Positions 54,896 to 64,000 of a stretch of 64,000 nt of DNA are shown piece after piece (within the stretch, counting starts at the first letter, position 1; each line of letters begins with the position of its first letter). The DNA comes from Equus caballus (lineage: Eukaryota > Chordata > Mammalia > Perissodactyla > Equidae). The position numbers and the translations under genes were made by a program. The stretch spans positions 21,328,001 through 21,392,000 of the forward strand of contig NC_091693.1 in NCBI RefSeq assembly GCF_041296265.1. Reading direction: 5' to 3'. Under the pieces are notes generated by a model that saw only the letters and a list, made by a program, of their open reading frames with translations, searched no databases and was not told where the DNA came from.

Positions 54896-55290
54896 CATAG
54901 TTGTGTATCTTAGTTGCAGGTCCCTCTAGCTGCGGGATGCGGGACGCCATCTCAACGTGGCCTGACGAGTGGTGCCATGTCCGCGCCCAGGATCCGAACC
55001 CTGGGCCGCCACAGCGGAGCGCGTGAACTTAACCACTGGGCCACGGAGCCGGCCCCCAACCATGACTGTCTTAGGGACCCTTCCCTAACCCCTGCCTCGT
55101 CATGATTAGGTCCCAGAGTCCCTGAACATCCCGCTTCTCCTAAGTAAATACGTAATTATCGGTTTAGCCTCTGACTTCTTCTCTAAACTGAGAGCCTGGT
55201 GAAGGCAGAGACTGTGCCATTATCCCCAGCTCTTAACACAGAGCCTGACACACAGTAGGCAATCAATAAATACTGGTTGACTGATCAAAT
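54390..55290 (+). mobile_element. L2 LINE 3' region, interrupted by an ERE
   Basis: TTTAAACCCTCCTAGGGCTA, AGTTGACTCTGCCTGGAGCA, GAGAGCCTGGTGAAGGCAGA and CACAGTAGGCAATCAATAAA in sense L2 order. Confidence 0.65.
54804..55072 (-). mobile_element. ERE SINE (ERE2/3 type) with target-site duplication
   Basis: Antisense SINE (54821-55055) with a run of about 29 C at 54864-54892 at its T/C-rich end. Flanked by CCAACCATTACTGTCTT (54804-54820) and the same with one change (55056-55072). Confidence 0.92.
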
Positions 55291-56599
55291 GTTTTGGCTG
55301 AGCTGGCTGTGGCTCTCTCCAGCACGTTGTCTTCCTTTTTAGCTGGGTTTCTCATTGGAAATTTAGAGAGTGTGTCAATGAAGATTCTTTTGGCTGCAAG
55401 GAACAAAATAAATAGTGGCAAGAAATCTGGAGGTGGGTGGTTTCAGGCTGGCTCAGCAACTTAGTGACCCCATCAAGGACTTGAAGTCTTTGCATCCTTC
55501 TGCTCTGCCACCCTCAGTGGGTTGGCATGTTGTCTCATGTAGCAAGATGGCTGCTGCAGCTCCAGGTATTACATCTCCATACAACTATATCTGAAGAGAA
55601 AAGGAAGGGAACAAGTTTCCTTTCCCCTCCCCCTCCCCTCAACCAACCTCATGAATGGGGAGAAAACTTTCCTGGAAGCCTTCCAGCAAACTTCCCTTGT
55701 GTCTCATTGACCAAAACCTGGCCACATTACTGCAAAGGAGGCTGGGAAACTAAATCTCTCAGCCTGTGTCATGGAAGGTGGGTCTGACAGCCAAGAAGAA
55801 AGAGGAAGCAAATGCTAAAGCATAGGCGACCACCATCCATCTCAGGGAGGAAAGGATATGAGGCATTCTGGTTAAAGACTGGGGTGAAAGAGGCCCTTGG
55901 GAAATAGAGCTCTTGGATCCTTTGAAAAAGTGAGGGCTGGGGTCCTGGGTACCTGGACCCTCTAAATCTCTTCTATAACATCAGAGTTTCATTTCGTTTT
56001 TAGTCACTAGAGACTGTGATTTACTATCATATTAGTGTCTAAAAGAACACCTAACACAAATCCACTTAAACATGCAGGGGACTTTATTGCTTATGTAAAT
56101 GAAGGTGGCCATCAGGTAAGTTTTGATCCAGCTGCTCAAATGATGTCCTCAAGGACTCAGTTTTTCTAGACACTCCACTCTGCATTCCATGGTGTTTCTC
56201 TCATTCTCAGGCCCCAGATGCTGTCTTCCCCATCACTGCTGTCCCACAGACCCCAGACCTCTCCACGTGATGGAGAAAAGCAGCCCTGCAGATCTAGACC
56301 TCATGTCATTCAGCCACATTATCCAGCAGAGCATCTCCTTGTGCCTCCATACAACCCTGGTTGTCACTCTCTCATTGGCCTGACTGGGTCACGTGCCCAC
56401 CACTGAACCCATCACTTTGGGAAATGGGCTATGTCGGGTGGCTTAAGCCAATCAGGGGCCACCCCTGCAATGGGTCAATGTCAAATCTACCAAGGAGAAA
56501 TCGGAGAGGGTAGGAATGATGCTGGGGAGGCAACACCAAATGACCACGACTCTGCCCTCCACTCACCCAAATCCTCAATGACACTGACAGCTGCAGGCA

Positions 56600-58126
56600 G
56601 AGACTTTGGAAAAAGGCGTTTATTGGTGTGGTGGTCTCAACACTCCCCATGAATCGGAACACACGGCCCCCAGGGCCCCCCCGCCCCCTCCCTTGCATCC
56701 CTCCCCCTCCCGTCCCTGTCCCCCGGACCCTGGGAATGGAAGACGATGTGGGATGGGGCCCACGCCCCTGTCTGAGGTACAGTCACTGCCCCTTGCCCCA
56801 GCCCCTGCTCTGCCCTCGTGCCCCCCAAGCTCTGGGTGGTGTGGTTCCGGGTGGGTGATTATAGAGGGTCTCCTGGGAGTTGGAGCTGGTGCCTTGACAT
56901 CTTGATCTGGGCTGGGGATGTCTGTGTGATGCCTCTCTCCCTCGCGTTGTGGGATGTGGTGTGGCCAGGGTGGGGTATTCCTACAATCAGAGCTGAGGTC
57001 GCAGCCTCTCAGCGCCCCCTCCCGATGACAGTTGCCCACCCTTGAGGGAACAACAGCTGGTCACCAGCTACAGGACAGCTGGAGCCAGGGGGCTATTGCT
57101 GGTCACAGTCGCTGGTGCGTGTGTGTGTGTGTCTATCTGAGTGTGTGTGAGGGCGGTCAGGTCAGCCTTTGCGAGGTACAGTTGGTGGAGAGGCAGGGGG
57201 TGGCAGGCCAGCAAGCCCACACCTGTGGGTCGGCTGCAGGGGCACTGAGGGCAGCTGGCTGGCGCTGCAGGTGGCGGGCGGAGTGGGGGGGTGTGGGCAG
57301 GGCAAAGCTCTGAGACAGACAGGTGACTACAGGCACCAGCCTGACAGTAAAATGGAAGCACCGATTGGCCCAGGAGGGGGCCAGAAAGTCCAGGGTCGGG
57401 GGACAGGGAAAGTGGGAAGGTCTCAGGCCGCTGAGCCAGTGATGGGGCCTCTGGCTGCAGGCAGCTGGTGGTTGACAGCAGGGAGGCCCGGAGCCAAGAT
57501 GAGATCCCCCACCTGCTAGCAAAGGCTGAATGACAGCTCAACAGGGGAGCGTGACACCCCTCCCCAGTCGCCACCAGAGACACCCTCTCAACAGGGAGGG
57601 GCGGGGCGGTGTGCGTGCATATATCGGGAAAGCAGGGAGCCTGGAAACATCTCACAGCTTCTACCACGAAGCCCTTATACCTACCTCAGCCAGAGGTGAG
57701 AGGCAGCAGGGCTGGGAGTGGTGGACGTGGGGGCGTCGGGGGAGGGAAGATCGCTGAGCCCCCTTCCTTACCCACCCACCCACACACACAGACGCACACG
57801 TGCGGGCTCACGCTCACACACACCCACTACACACACGCGATCCGGTCGACAGCCTGAGCTAAGAGAGGGGTGTGGGGTGGCCGGGGGTGAGTCACAATCG
57901 GAAACGTGAAGGGTGGCGAGAATGGCTGTAGAAAGATGCATAATTTTGCGTTATCCCTCACAGTGATGGGTTCTCTAAAGATCTTTCTTCTTCCTCTTTC
58001 TCCTCTCTTCTTCCTCGGTGGCCGAGAGCTCTTCCGCCCCCTCGAGACCCACGGCGCTTGCTCCCCTATTCTCTCCCTCTCGGCCTCAGGCCCCCCGCAG
58101 CGGGAGGCAGCTGCTCTGGGTTCTTC
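56600..58126 (-). other. IGLON5: IGLON5 3' UTR
   Basis: Continuous from the stop codon to the poly(A) signal on the - strand, about 1.5 kb. Contains (GT)n at 57116-57136 and a CA-rich stretch at 57775-57840. No other gene supported; several antisense open frames are composition effects. Confidence 0.75.
56619..56624 (-). terminator. IGLON5: Poly(A) signal AATAAA of IGLON5 (- strand)
   Basis: TTTATT on +, i.e. AATAAA on -, in GGCGTTTATTGGTG, with a G/T-rich - strand stretch beyond it. Confidence 0.75.
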
Positions 58127-61100
58127 CTACATCCTCCACCACAGCCAGCCCAGGGCGGAGAGGAGGGTCAGGGGCCCTGGGGGCCTCGGGGCCGAGTTCT
58201 CCAGGGATCCTGGGCCTGCGGAAAGAGAGAGGGTCACGGGAGGAGGCCCGGGAGGGGAGACGCCTTGTCTCTGTGGGTCTCGTCCGAGCCTTCCTCTCCA
58301 GGGGCCCCTCTGGGCCTCTCTCACTCAGCGTGCCTGCTCTTCTGACTGTTTTGAGTCTTAGCATCTCGCGGAGCATTTGTCTCTCTGCCGCTCAGTCTCA
58401 CTTCTGTCTTTCTCACATCTTCTCCACCTCGTTTTCACGGTCTCAGCCTGGGGCTCTCGGTGTCTGTCTGTCTGTCGTACAGTTTCCGTCTGTCCAGCAT
58501 TGCCAGCGCGCGTCTTAGAGTCAGCGCGTCCCCAACTGCACTCTTGACTTTTCTCCCCCAGACTGGCTACTGCTCTCCCCGCCCCCACCCAGTATTTCTC
58601 TGTTTCAACACTTCATAAATCCGCATCCACCCAGCCGCTCAAGCCAGAACTCTGGAAGCACCTCGACCCCACTTCCCTCTTCCCTCCACTTCCAGAACAT
58701 CTCACGGATCCAGAGACCCTGTGCCACCCGCCACCGCTCCTGGCCTGGGGTTTGGGGCAGCCTCCTCTCTGGCCTCGCTGCCTTCCTCTCGCGCCCCCTA
58801 CAGTCCACCCCTCAAATAGTAGTCTAAGTGATTCTCTTTAGAAGCGTCAACTGCGTGCCATTCTTCTGCTTAACAGCCTCCAGTGGCCTCGCCCTGCAGT
58901 AGAATACAATCCAAAATCCTTACCACGGCCCATGAGACTGGCTCTCCCTTCCTCTTTAACCTCAGGCTCCACGTGATCACTCTGCTGGGGTCCTGCTAGC
59001 CTCCTGGCTGTGCCTTTGCACACGCTGTTCCCTCTGCCCGCAGAGCTCTTCCCGCAAGTCTTGGCAAAGTGGGCTTCCTCTTACCGTTCTCGTCTCAGTT
59101 CAAATGTTACCTCTCCAGGAAGCTTTCTTGGAGCATCCCCAACCCTATTATTTATTTTCTCCGTAGCCCTTATCGATATCCAAAATTACTTTTTGCTTAT
59201 TTATGTGGGTACGTATTTGTTTGCTTTTTATTTGATTTATGCCTACTTGTTTATTGCTTTCCTACTACTACTAGATTGTGAACTCTGCGAGTCCCCAGAC
59301 CTTGTCTCATTTGTGCGTTGTGGTATCCCCCCAGCGCCCAACACCCGACCCTTAGTGGCGCTCAGTGAATCGATATTCATCCAAGCGATCGGTTTCTTGT
59401 TCAGTCGCATCGCTTGAGTCTCAGCGTCTCTTTCCTGAATTCGGGGTCGATCTGGGGCTGTCCCAGCGTCTCTGCTGCCCCGGCCTCACCCATTCTGCCC
59501 TGACCCCGCCCACTCCACATAGGCCCCGCCCACTCGGCCATGACCCCGCCCACTCGGCCCCGGGCTCCTCCCGCCGCCCCACCCCCCGCGCATTCTTCCC
59601 AGGCCCCGCCCCTCCCGCCACCCGGCCGCCTCGCTGGACGCACGCAGGAGCCGCATGGAGGCGCTGGACACTCCCAGCCGGTTGGCGGCGCGACACGTGT
59701 AGTTGCCGTAATGCCGGGCGCTCACGTTGGCGAAGAGAAGCATCGAGCGGGTGCGCTCCGTCTGCACCTTCAGGCCCTCGGCGGTGCCGCTGCTCAGCCT
59801 GCCGGGCACCTGGGTCAGGAACCGGACCCCTCGGGGCGCAGAGCCCAACCCCTGACTCTTAGGCTCCCCGATTCTGCCCCCTACCCCAGCGACCCCTAGC
59901 CTCGGGTTCTGGCTCCCTGTGGACCCCGGGCCGCTCTCACCGACGCCCCTCTGCAGGTTCCCCAGCCCCTCAGGGGCACTGGATTCTCCCGGTCTGTGCC
60001 CCCAATCTCTAGAGGCTCCCAGACCCTGCTGGACCCCGACGCCAGATGTCCCCTAAACCTTCCCCGCCAGATCCACAGCATCGACCCCCGACCTTCTCCC
60101 TGAATAGCCCAAGGAACGTTCATGATGGCGGGACCCGAGTTTCCAGAAAGTCCCCACAATCTCGCCAGGGCCCAGCGGACCCCATCACCTGGAAGCTGGA
60201 CCACCCCCCACCCACCCGCCAGTTCTGGAGACCTAGAACTCCGCTATCTTCCGCGCGCCCCCTCATCCCCCCAGCCCAAGGGACCAAGAACCGCACCCCC
60301 CCCTCCCCGGCCCCGTGCTGTCCTCACAGTCTGTCATCCTTGTACCACTGGAAGTCCGCGGGGGGCACCGCCATGGCTTCGCAGCGCAGGAGGGCGGCCC
60401 GGCCCAGGGCCGTGCGGGCGCTGGTCACATCCGTGATGGTTGGAGGATCTGCGGGGGTGAGAGTCAGCAGATTCTCCTAGCCAGGTGGGGACTGAGGGTC
60501 CTGGCCCCAGCCCTCTCCTGCCTCCTTCCCAAGAGTCCGGTCCCCAGCCCCTCCTCCCTCAGACCCTTCCTCTCCAGGGACCCGGGGCCCGCCTCCCCTT
60601 CGTGCGAGGTGCCGGGGGGCTCACAGTTGACTGTGACCAGCACGCGGCGGCTGTCGGGCGCCGAGTTAACCCCGTTGTGAGTCACACACTCATACTCCCC
60701 GGCCTGGCCCCGCTGGATGTCGGAAATCTCAAGGATCTCGCCCTCCGAGGTGAAGCCGTCTGTGGGGGGAGGGGAGGGCAGGGGGCAGGGCCGGACACAA
60801 ACACTTAACACGGGACAACACGGCACAACACGGACACACATCAGCGGGGCGGGCACCGCAGGGCCTTGGGTGCCCGGGTCAGTGGGGGCCTCCTGGTAGG
60901 GGTGGGGCAGGGAGTGAGGTTCTGGGGCTTGGTAACTAGGACCCAGAGAGAGGGGCCCTAGAATTTGAGGGTCAGGGGATCCAGGGATCTGGGAGCTCAT
61001 GACCCAGCTCACAGGGCTCAGAGGACCCAGTGGGGAGGATCCTAGGATCTTGGGACTCAGAAAGATCCGAGGAATACAGACCCAAAGGGGGAAGGTCCAG

Positions 61101-63763
61101 AGTTCTGGGATCTAGCTTGGGGGTTCCAGGGAATCAGGAATTGGTGATTGGGATCAGCGATCCAGCTATGTGGAGTCTTACGACAGATCTCCAGGCTCAG
61201 AAGACCCTTTGGCATTCAGGGCTTCTGGGGATCCAGGATCTCAAGAGCAGGATTGTGGGGCTCAGATGACTCAGTGGGGGAGGAGCCAGGGATCTGAGAC
61301 CTAGGTATCAGGTTCAGGGGTCTCAGGGGATCCAGTGATTGGCACCTTTGGCCTCCGAAGACCCAGCGAATGATGATCTAGGGATCTGGGAACTGGTGGT
61401 GGGGATCCAGGTAAAAAGGGCAGTGGGAGAAGTCTGGGATCTGGGAGGTCATGTTCAGGGACCTTGGCCCCATGTTCGGGGGTAGACTAGAGCACTGGTG
61501 CTCCATCATCAGAATCTCCCAAAGGGCTTGTTAAAGCAGACTGTGGCCGTGGTGGAGGGGGCACTTCTGATTCATGAGGGCTGGGTAGGCCAAGAATGTG
61601 CATTTCCAGCAAGTTCCCAGTGGTGCTGATGCTGTGGGTCTGGGGACCACACTTTGAAAACCACTGGGCTGGTGCATCCAACAGAGGAGATAAAGTGATG
61701 CGACCAGGAGACTGGACCGTGGGCCGGGGCACTGGCTGTACCCTGGCTCAGCCATCTAGTGGTGGGGATCTGAGTCCGGGAGAATCCTGTGGGCTGTGGG
61801 GAGAGACTGGGATATTGGGGGTGGGGATGGGGGGCAAGCTGGGGTCTAGCTGGAGATCAGGGTGGGAGGGGGAAATCAAGTCATCACAAGGGTTGGGGGG
61901 ATCAGGAATGGGGGAAGGGCGATTCTGGGAATCTAGCTAGGGATACAGGGAGTCGAGGGGCCCAAACTGTGGAGTCGGGGAAGGGGCTTTGGGTCAGGGG
62001 TGGGGTCCTCACCTCGGAGCTGCCTCCAGGTGACCGTGGGCTCTGGCCGCCCCACAGCCAGACAAAGCAAGTTCACATTGCCTCCCTCATTCACCGTCAC
62101 AGGCGAGGAGATGTTCACGATGCGGGCGGGGACTGCAGGCCAGTGGGGGGAGAGGTCAGCCAGAGGTTGGATATGGGCTCCCAGGAACCAGAAGTCCAGG
62201 CCTCCAGCCCCTCCTCCCGCAGACCCAAGAGTCCAGCACATTCCCTATGTCTTTCTGTAAGAATTCCTCTGTTCTTCCTCTGGGTCTGGCTCCTTGTCTA
62301 CCTGCTGGTCCTCTGTCTTTGTCATTCTTTCTCAGTTTCTGTCTCTCTCTCCACCTTCATCCTAGCTTGGTTTCTCTATCTTCTGGTCTGAATTCCTCCC
62401 TCCCCATCTCTATTTTTACTTATGTATTATCATTATTATTTTGAAAATTTAACAAATACACCTATGGTGCTTACTGGGTGGCAGACCCTGTTCTCAGTGT
62501 TTTATACAAATTAACTCGTTCAGCCCTCATTATCCCGCTCTGGGGTAGATGTTGCTATATTCATCAATTCTAAGACATCGGGGTGTTTTTCCCCCCATTT
62601 GAACATTTCTCCAATCAAGCTGGCCTTATAATGTAAGATGCCAGAGTTTAATTGATAGGGTTTTTTTTTTTCCTTTTCTAGCAGAGCATAAAATAAAGGT
62701 GCCCCTTCCAGTTGACGATGTCTTGGGTTGGGTGCATGACAGCGTCATCCCATCTTGCAGATGAGGGGTCTGAGACTGCCCTGCTTGTTCAGGGTCCCTC
62801 GGCTGGTGACTGGTGGCACTGAGGTTGGAACCTGGGTGGCCTGGCCCACGCTGGGCTGTGTCTGGGCCCTGTGTCTCTGAGTGGCCCCTGCCCTCCAGAC
62901 CCATTCTGATGCCATGGGAGGCAGCCTCCTGAGCTCGGTCCCCTCATCCCTCTCTGCCTGCTGCCCCGCTGTGGATCTCTGCAGCCCCCTCTCTCCTGCT
63001 CTGAATTCTGGCGCATCGAGCCAGAATTGTCCCTTGTCCATCGAGCCACAATTGTCCCTGCACACCTGACTCATTTTCTCCCCCAGCCCTTTCACGTGCT
63101 GTCCCTTTTCCTGTGCCAGCTCTGTGCCCAGCTGAAGGTCTCAGCTCGGACGTTATGTCTGGGAAGCCACTTCTCCTTGGAAAGTCACCTCCAAAGGGGC
63201 TGGGACAACCTGCCTGGCTCCGTCTCTATCCTCAGTGCCTTGAGCAATGCCTGTACACAGCAGGTGCTCAATAAATAGGGCTGAGCAAATGAATGTGGTC
63301 TTCCTCTGAGCACCCCCTCGCCTGCCCTAGAAGCTGTCACGTTGAAGGGTCACTATCTGTGGGACTGACCCTCCCTCTGCTTGTGAAACCCTCAAGGGCA
63401 GGGTGTGTCTGCCTTCCACACGGATGTGCCCCTGGGACTGGGGAGTAGGCACTTGGTGAATACACGTGAGTCCCCTCGATCCTGTGACCTCCACCCCCCC
63501 GGACCCCCAGGGCCTCTGCCGAGGGCTCACCGTGGACGATGAGGTAGACCTGAGTGGTGTACGGCTGATGGCGGGTCTGGAAGGAGCAGGTGTAGAGGCC
63601 CTCGTCGCCCAGCCCCACCTGCGTGATGAGGATGGAGAACTCCTCGGGCGTGTTAATGAGCAGCCGCACCCGCGGGTCACTGGTCCAGCGGTCATTGCCC
63701 GCATACAGGATGTTGGAGCGGTTCAGCCAGGCCACGCGGGTCACATGCTCGTCGATGAAGCAG
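58127..63763 (-). CDS. IGLON5: IgLON family member 5, 5' end outside window
   Basis: Coding exons 3-8 on -: 63763-63531, 62132-62013, 60759-60625, 60448-60328, 59798-59644 and 58215-58127, about 280 of 336 residues. IGLON5 is a GPI-anchored neuronal cell-surface adhesion protein and the autoantigen of anti-IgLON5 disease. Visible parts are the first Ig domain ([20 protein letters not shown] to [13 protein letters not shown]), the second ([20 protein letters not shown] to [20 protein letters not shown]) and the third ([12 protein letters not shown] to [19 protein letters not shown]). The end [20 protein letters not shown] is a hydrophobic GPI-attachment signal. N-glycosylation sites include NRS, NIS and NYT. 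All splice phases close. Exons 1-2, with the signal peptide, lie beyond 64000. It faces VSIG10L tail to tail. Confidence 0.95.
58835..59390 (+). mobile_element. L2 LINE 3' region in IGLON5 intron 7
   Basis: GCTTAACAGCCTCCAGTGGC, ACAATCCAAAATCCTTACCA, TGTGCCTTTGCACACGCTGT, TCAAATGTTACCTCTCCAGG in order. Antisense to IGLON5. Confidence 0.78.
59495..59610. repeat. Short GC-rich repeat (CCCCGCCCACTC units)
   Basis: GACCCCGCCCACTC and related GGCCCCGCCC phrases recur four or more times just downstream (on -) of the IGLON5 exon 7 donor. Confidence 0.65.
60480..60580 (-). repeat. 37-bp minisatellite, about 2 units
   Basis: AAGAGTCCGGTCCCCAGCCC then CTCCTCCCTCAGACCC in IGLON5 intron 5, the C-rich form on +. 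Confidence 0.6.
60900..61480. repeat. Degraded tandem GGGATCTGGGA/GGATCCAGG repeat
   Basis: Irregular repeats of GATCCAGGGATCTGGGAG-like phrases across IGLON5 intron 4. No gene. Confidence 0.45.
61490..61673 (+). mobile_element. MER5A-type hAT-Charlie DNA transposon
   Basis: Nearly complete short element: AAAGGGCTTGTTAAAGCAGA, CACTTCTGATTCATGAGGGC, CCAGCAAGTTCCCAGTGGTG, GGGGACCACACTTTGAAAAC and an inverted-repeat-like end CCACTGG. Confidence 0.85.
62165..62240 (-). repeat. 37-bp minisatellite, about 2 units
   Basis: CCAGAAGTCCAGGCCTCCAG then CCCCTCCTCCCGCAGACCCA and AGAGTCCAGC, the C-rich form on +. Confidence 0.6.
62455..62550 (-). repeat. MIR/L2-like fragment
   Basis: GGTGCTTACTGGGTGGCAGA, ATTAACTCGTTCAGCCCTCA and CTCTGGGGTAGATGTTGCTA. 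Confidence 0.55.
63060..63290 (+). repeat. L2 fragment in IGLON5 intron 3
   Basis: AAGGTCTCAGCTCGGACGTT, CAGCAGGTGCTCAATAAATA; the AATAAA here belongs to the repeat. Confidence 0.6.
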
Positions 63764-64000
63764 CTGTTGGGGAGGACGAAGTGGGGAAGGTTCTTCTCTC
63801 CCCCATCCCAGCTGGCCCTCCAGGTTCCCCTGTTGCAGGACTGGGAAGCGGGGAGAGAAAGGCCCATACCTCTCCAGTTCCCACTGCAGCCCTGTGAGGC
63901 AGAGGTGACTCCCCCTCTACCCACTCAGGTGGGTAAACTGAGGCTCAGAGAGGGAAAGCCATGAGCCCAAGGCACAATGGAATGGTAGTTGATGGTTACT
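63764..64000 (-). other. IGLON5 intron 2, cut by the window edge
   Basis: Upstream of exon 3 on the - strand. A MIR-like antisense phrase (GGTAAACTGAGGCTCAGAGA) lies at 63930-63952. Confidence 0.55.

Larger units (their letters stand above)
54150..56618. other. Tail-to-tail interval between VSIG10L and IGLON5
   Basis: Holds the VSIG10L 3' UTR (end not clear), an L2 with an ERE inside and old repeats at 55370-55800 and 56000-56460 that I cannot name. The AATAAA at 55265-55270 lies in the L2 end and is only a weak candidate for VSIG10L polyadenylation. Confidence 0.5.

Noticed and set aside
55265-55270. AATAAA as the VSIG10L poly(A) signal
   Set aside because: It lies in the end of an L2, more than 1.1 kb after the stop; possible but not supported over other sites.
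59010-59417. 135-codon hydrophobic frame resembling a membrane protein
   Set aside because: It translates the T-rich end of an L2 in IGLON5 intron 7.

Overview
This is mammalian nuclear DNA, very probably from an equid or another perissodactyl. The evidence is at least 14 copies of the tRNA-derived ERE SINE family, many with clear target-site duplications, alongside older MIR, L2, L1 and MaLR-type repeats. Gene content and order match human 19q13.41 in inverted orientation. No bacterial or viral gene system is present.

Layout, left to right. 1-6.4 kb is intergenic, with old repeats, a CpG-rich block carrying four CCAAT boxes (about 3.85-4.35 kb) and a short 37-bp minisatellite at 6.1 kb. C19orf84 follows (two exons, + strand). 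Next come LIM2, NKG7 and CLDND2, all + strand and all four-exon tetraspan (PMP22/claudin-like) genes whose coding introns are all phase 1. Between LIM2 and NKG7 lies an isolated, related first exon with an in-frame stop at the GLW tryptophan. ETFB (six exons, + strand, 28.27-43.25 kb) starts at a CpG-rich TATA-less promoter. VSIG10L (ten exons, + strand, 46.07-54.15 kb) comes next. IGLON5 lies on the - strand, with exons 3-8 present and exons 1-2 beyond the right edge. All exon borders were read by eye from GT/AG sites, and the reading phases close in every gene.

The genes do not form a pathway. C19orf84 acts in piRNA-directed DNA methylation in the male germ line, LIM2 in lens fibre membranes, NKG7 in cytotoxic granules, ETFB in mitochondrial electron transfer and IGLON5 at the neuronal surface. 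LIM2, the orphan exon, NKG7 and CLDND2 look like products of tandem duplication.

The most unusual content is repetitive. A 37-bp minisatellite, resembling the MSR1 family known from human 19q13, recurs at about eight places in both orientations. It has higher-order repeats and stop-free frames. ETFB intron 5 has a separate 31-bp minisatellite, many of whose units carry a CCAAT motif. A degenerate AT-rich repeat of about 30 bp is cut apart by successive insertions between LIM2 and NKG7. The best candidate for something undescribed is the orphan tetraspan exon at 20.89 kb.
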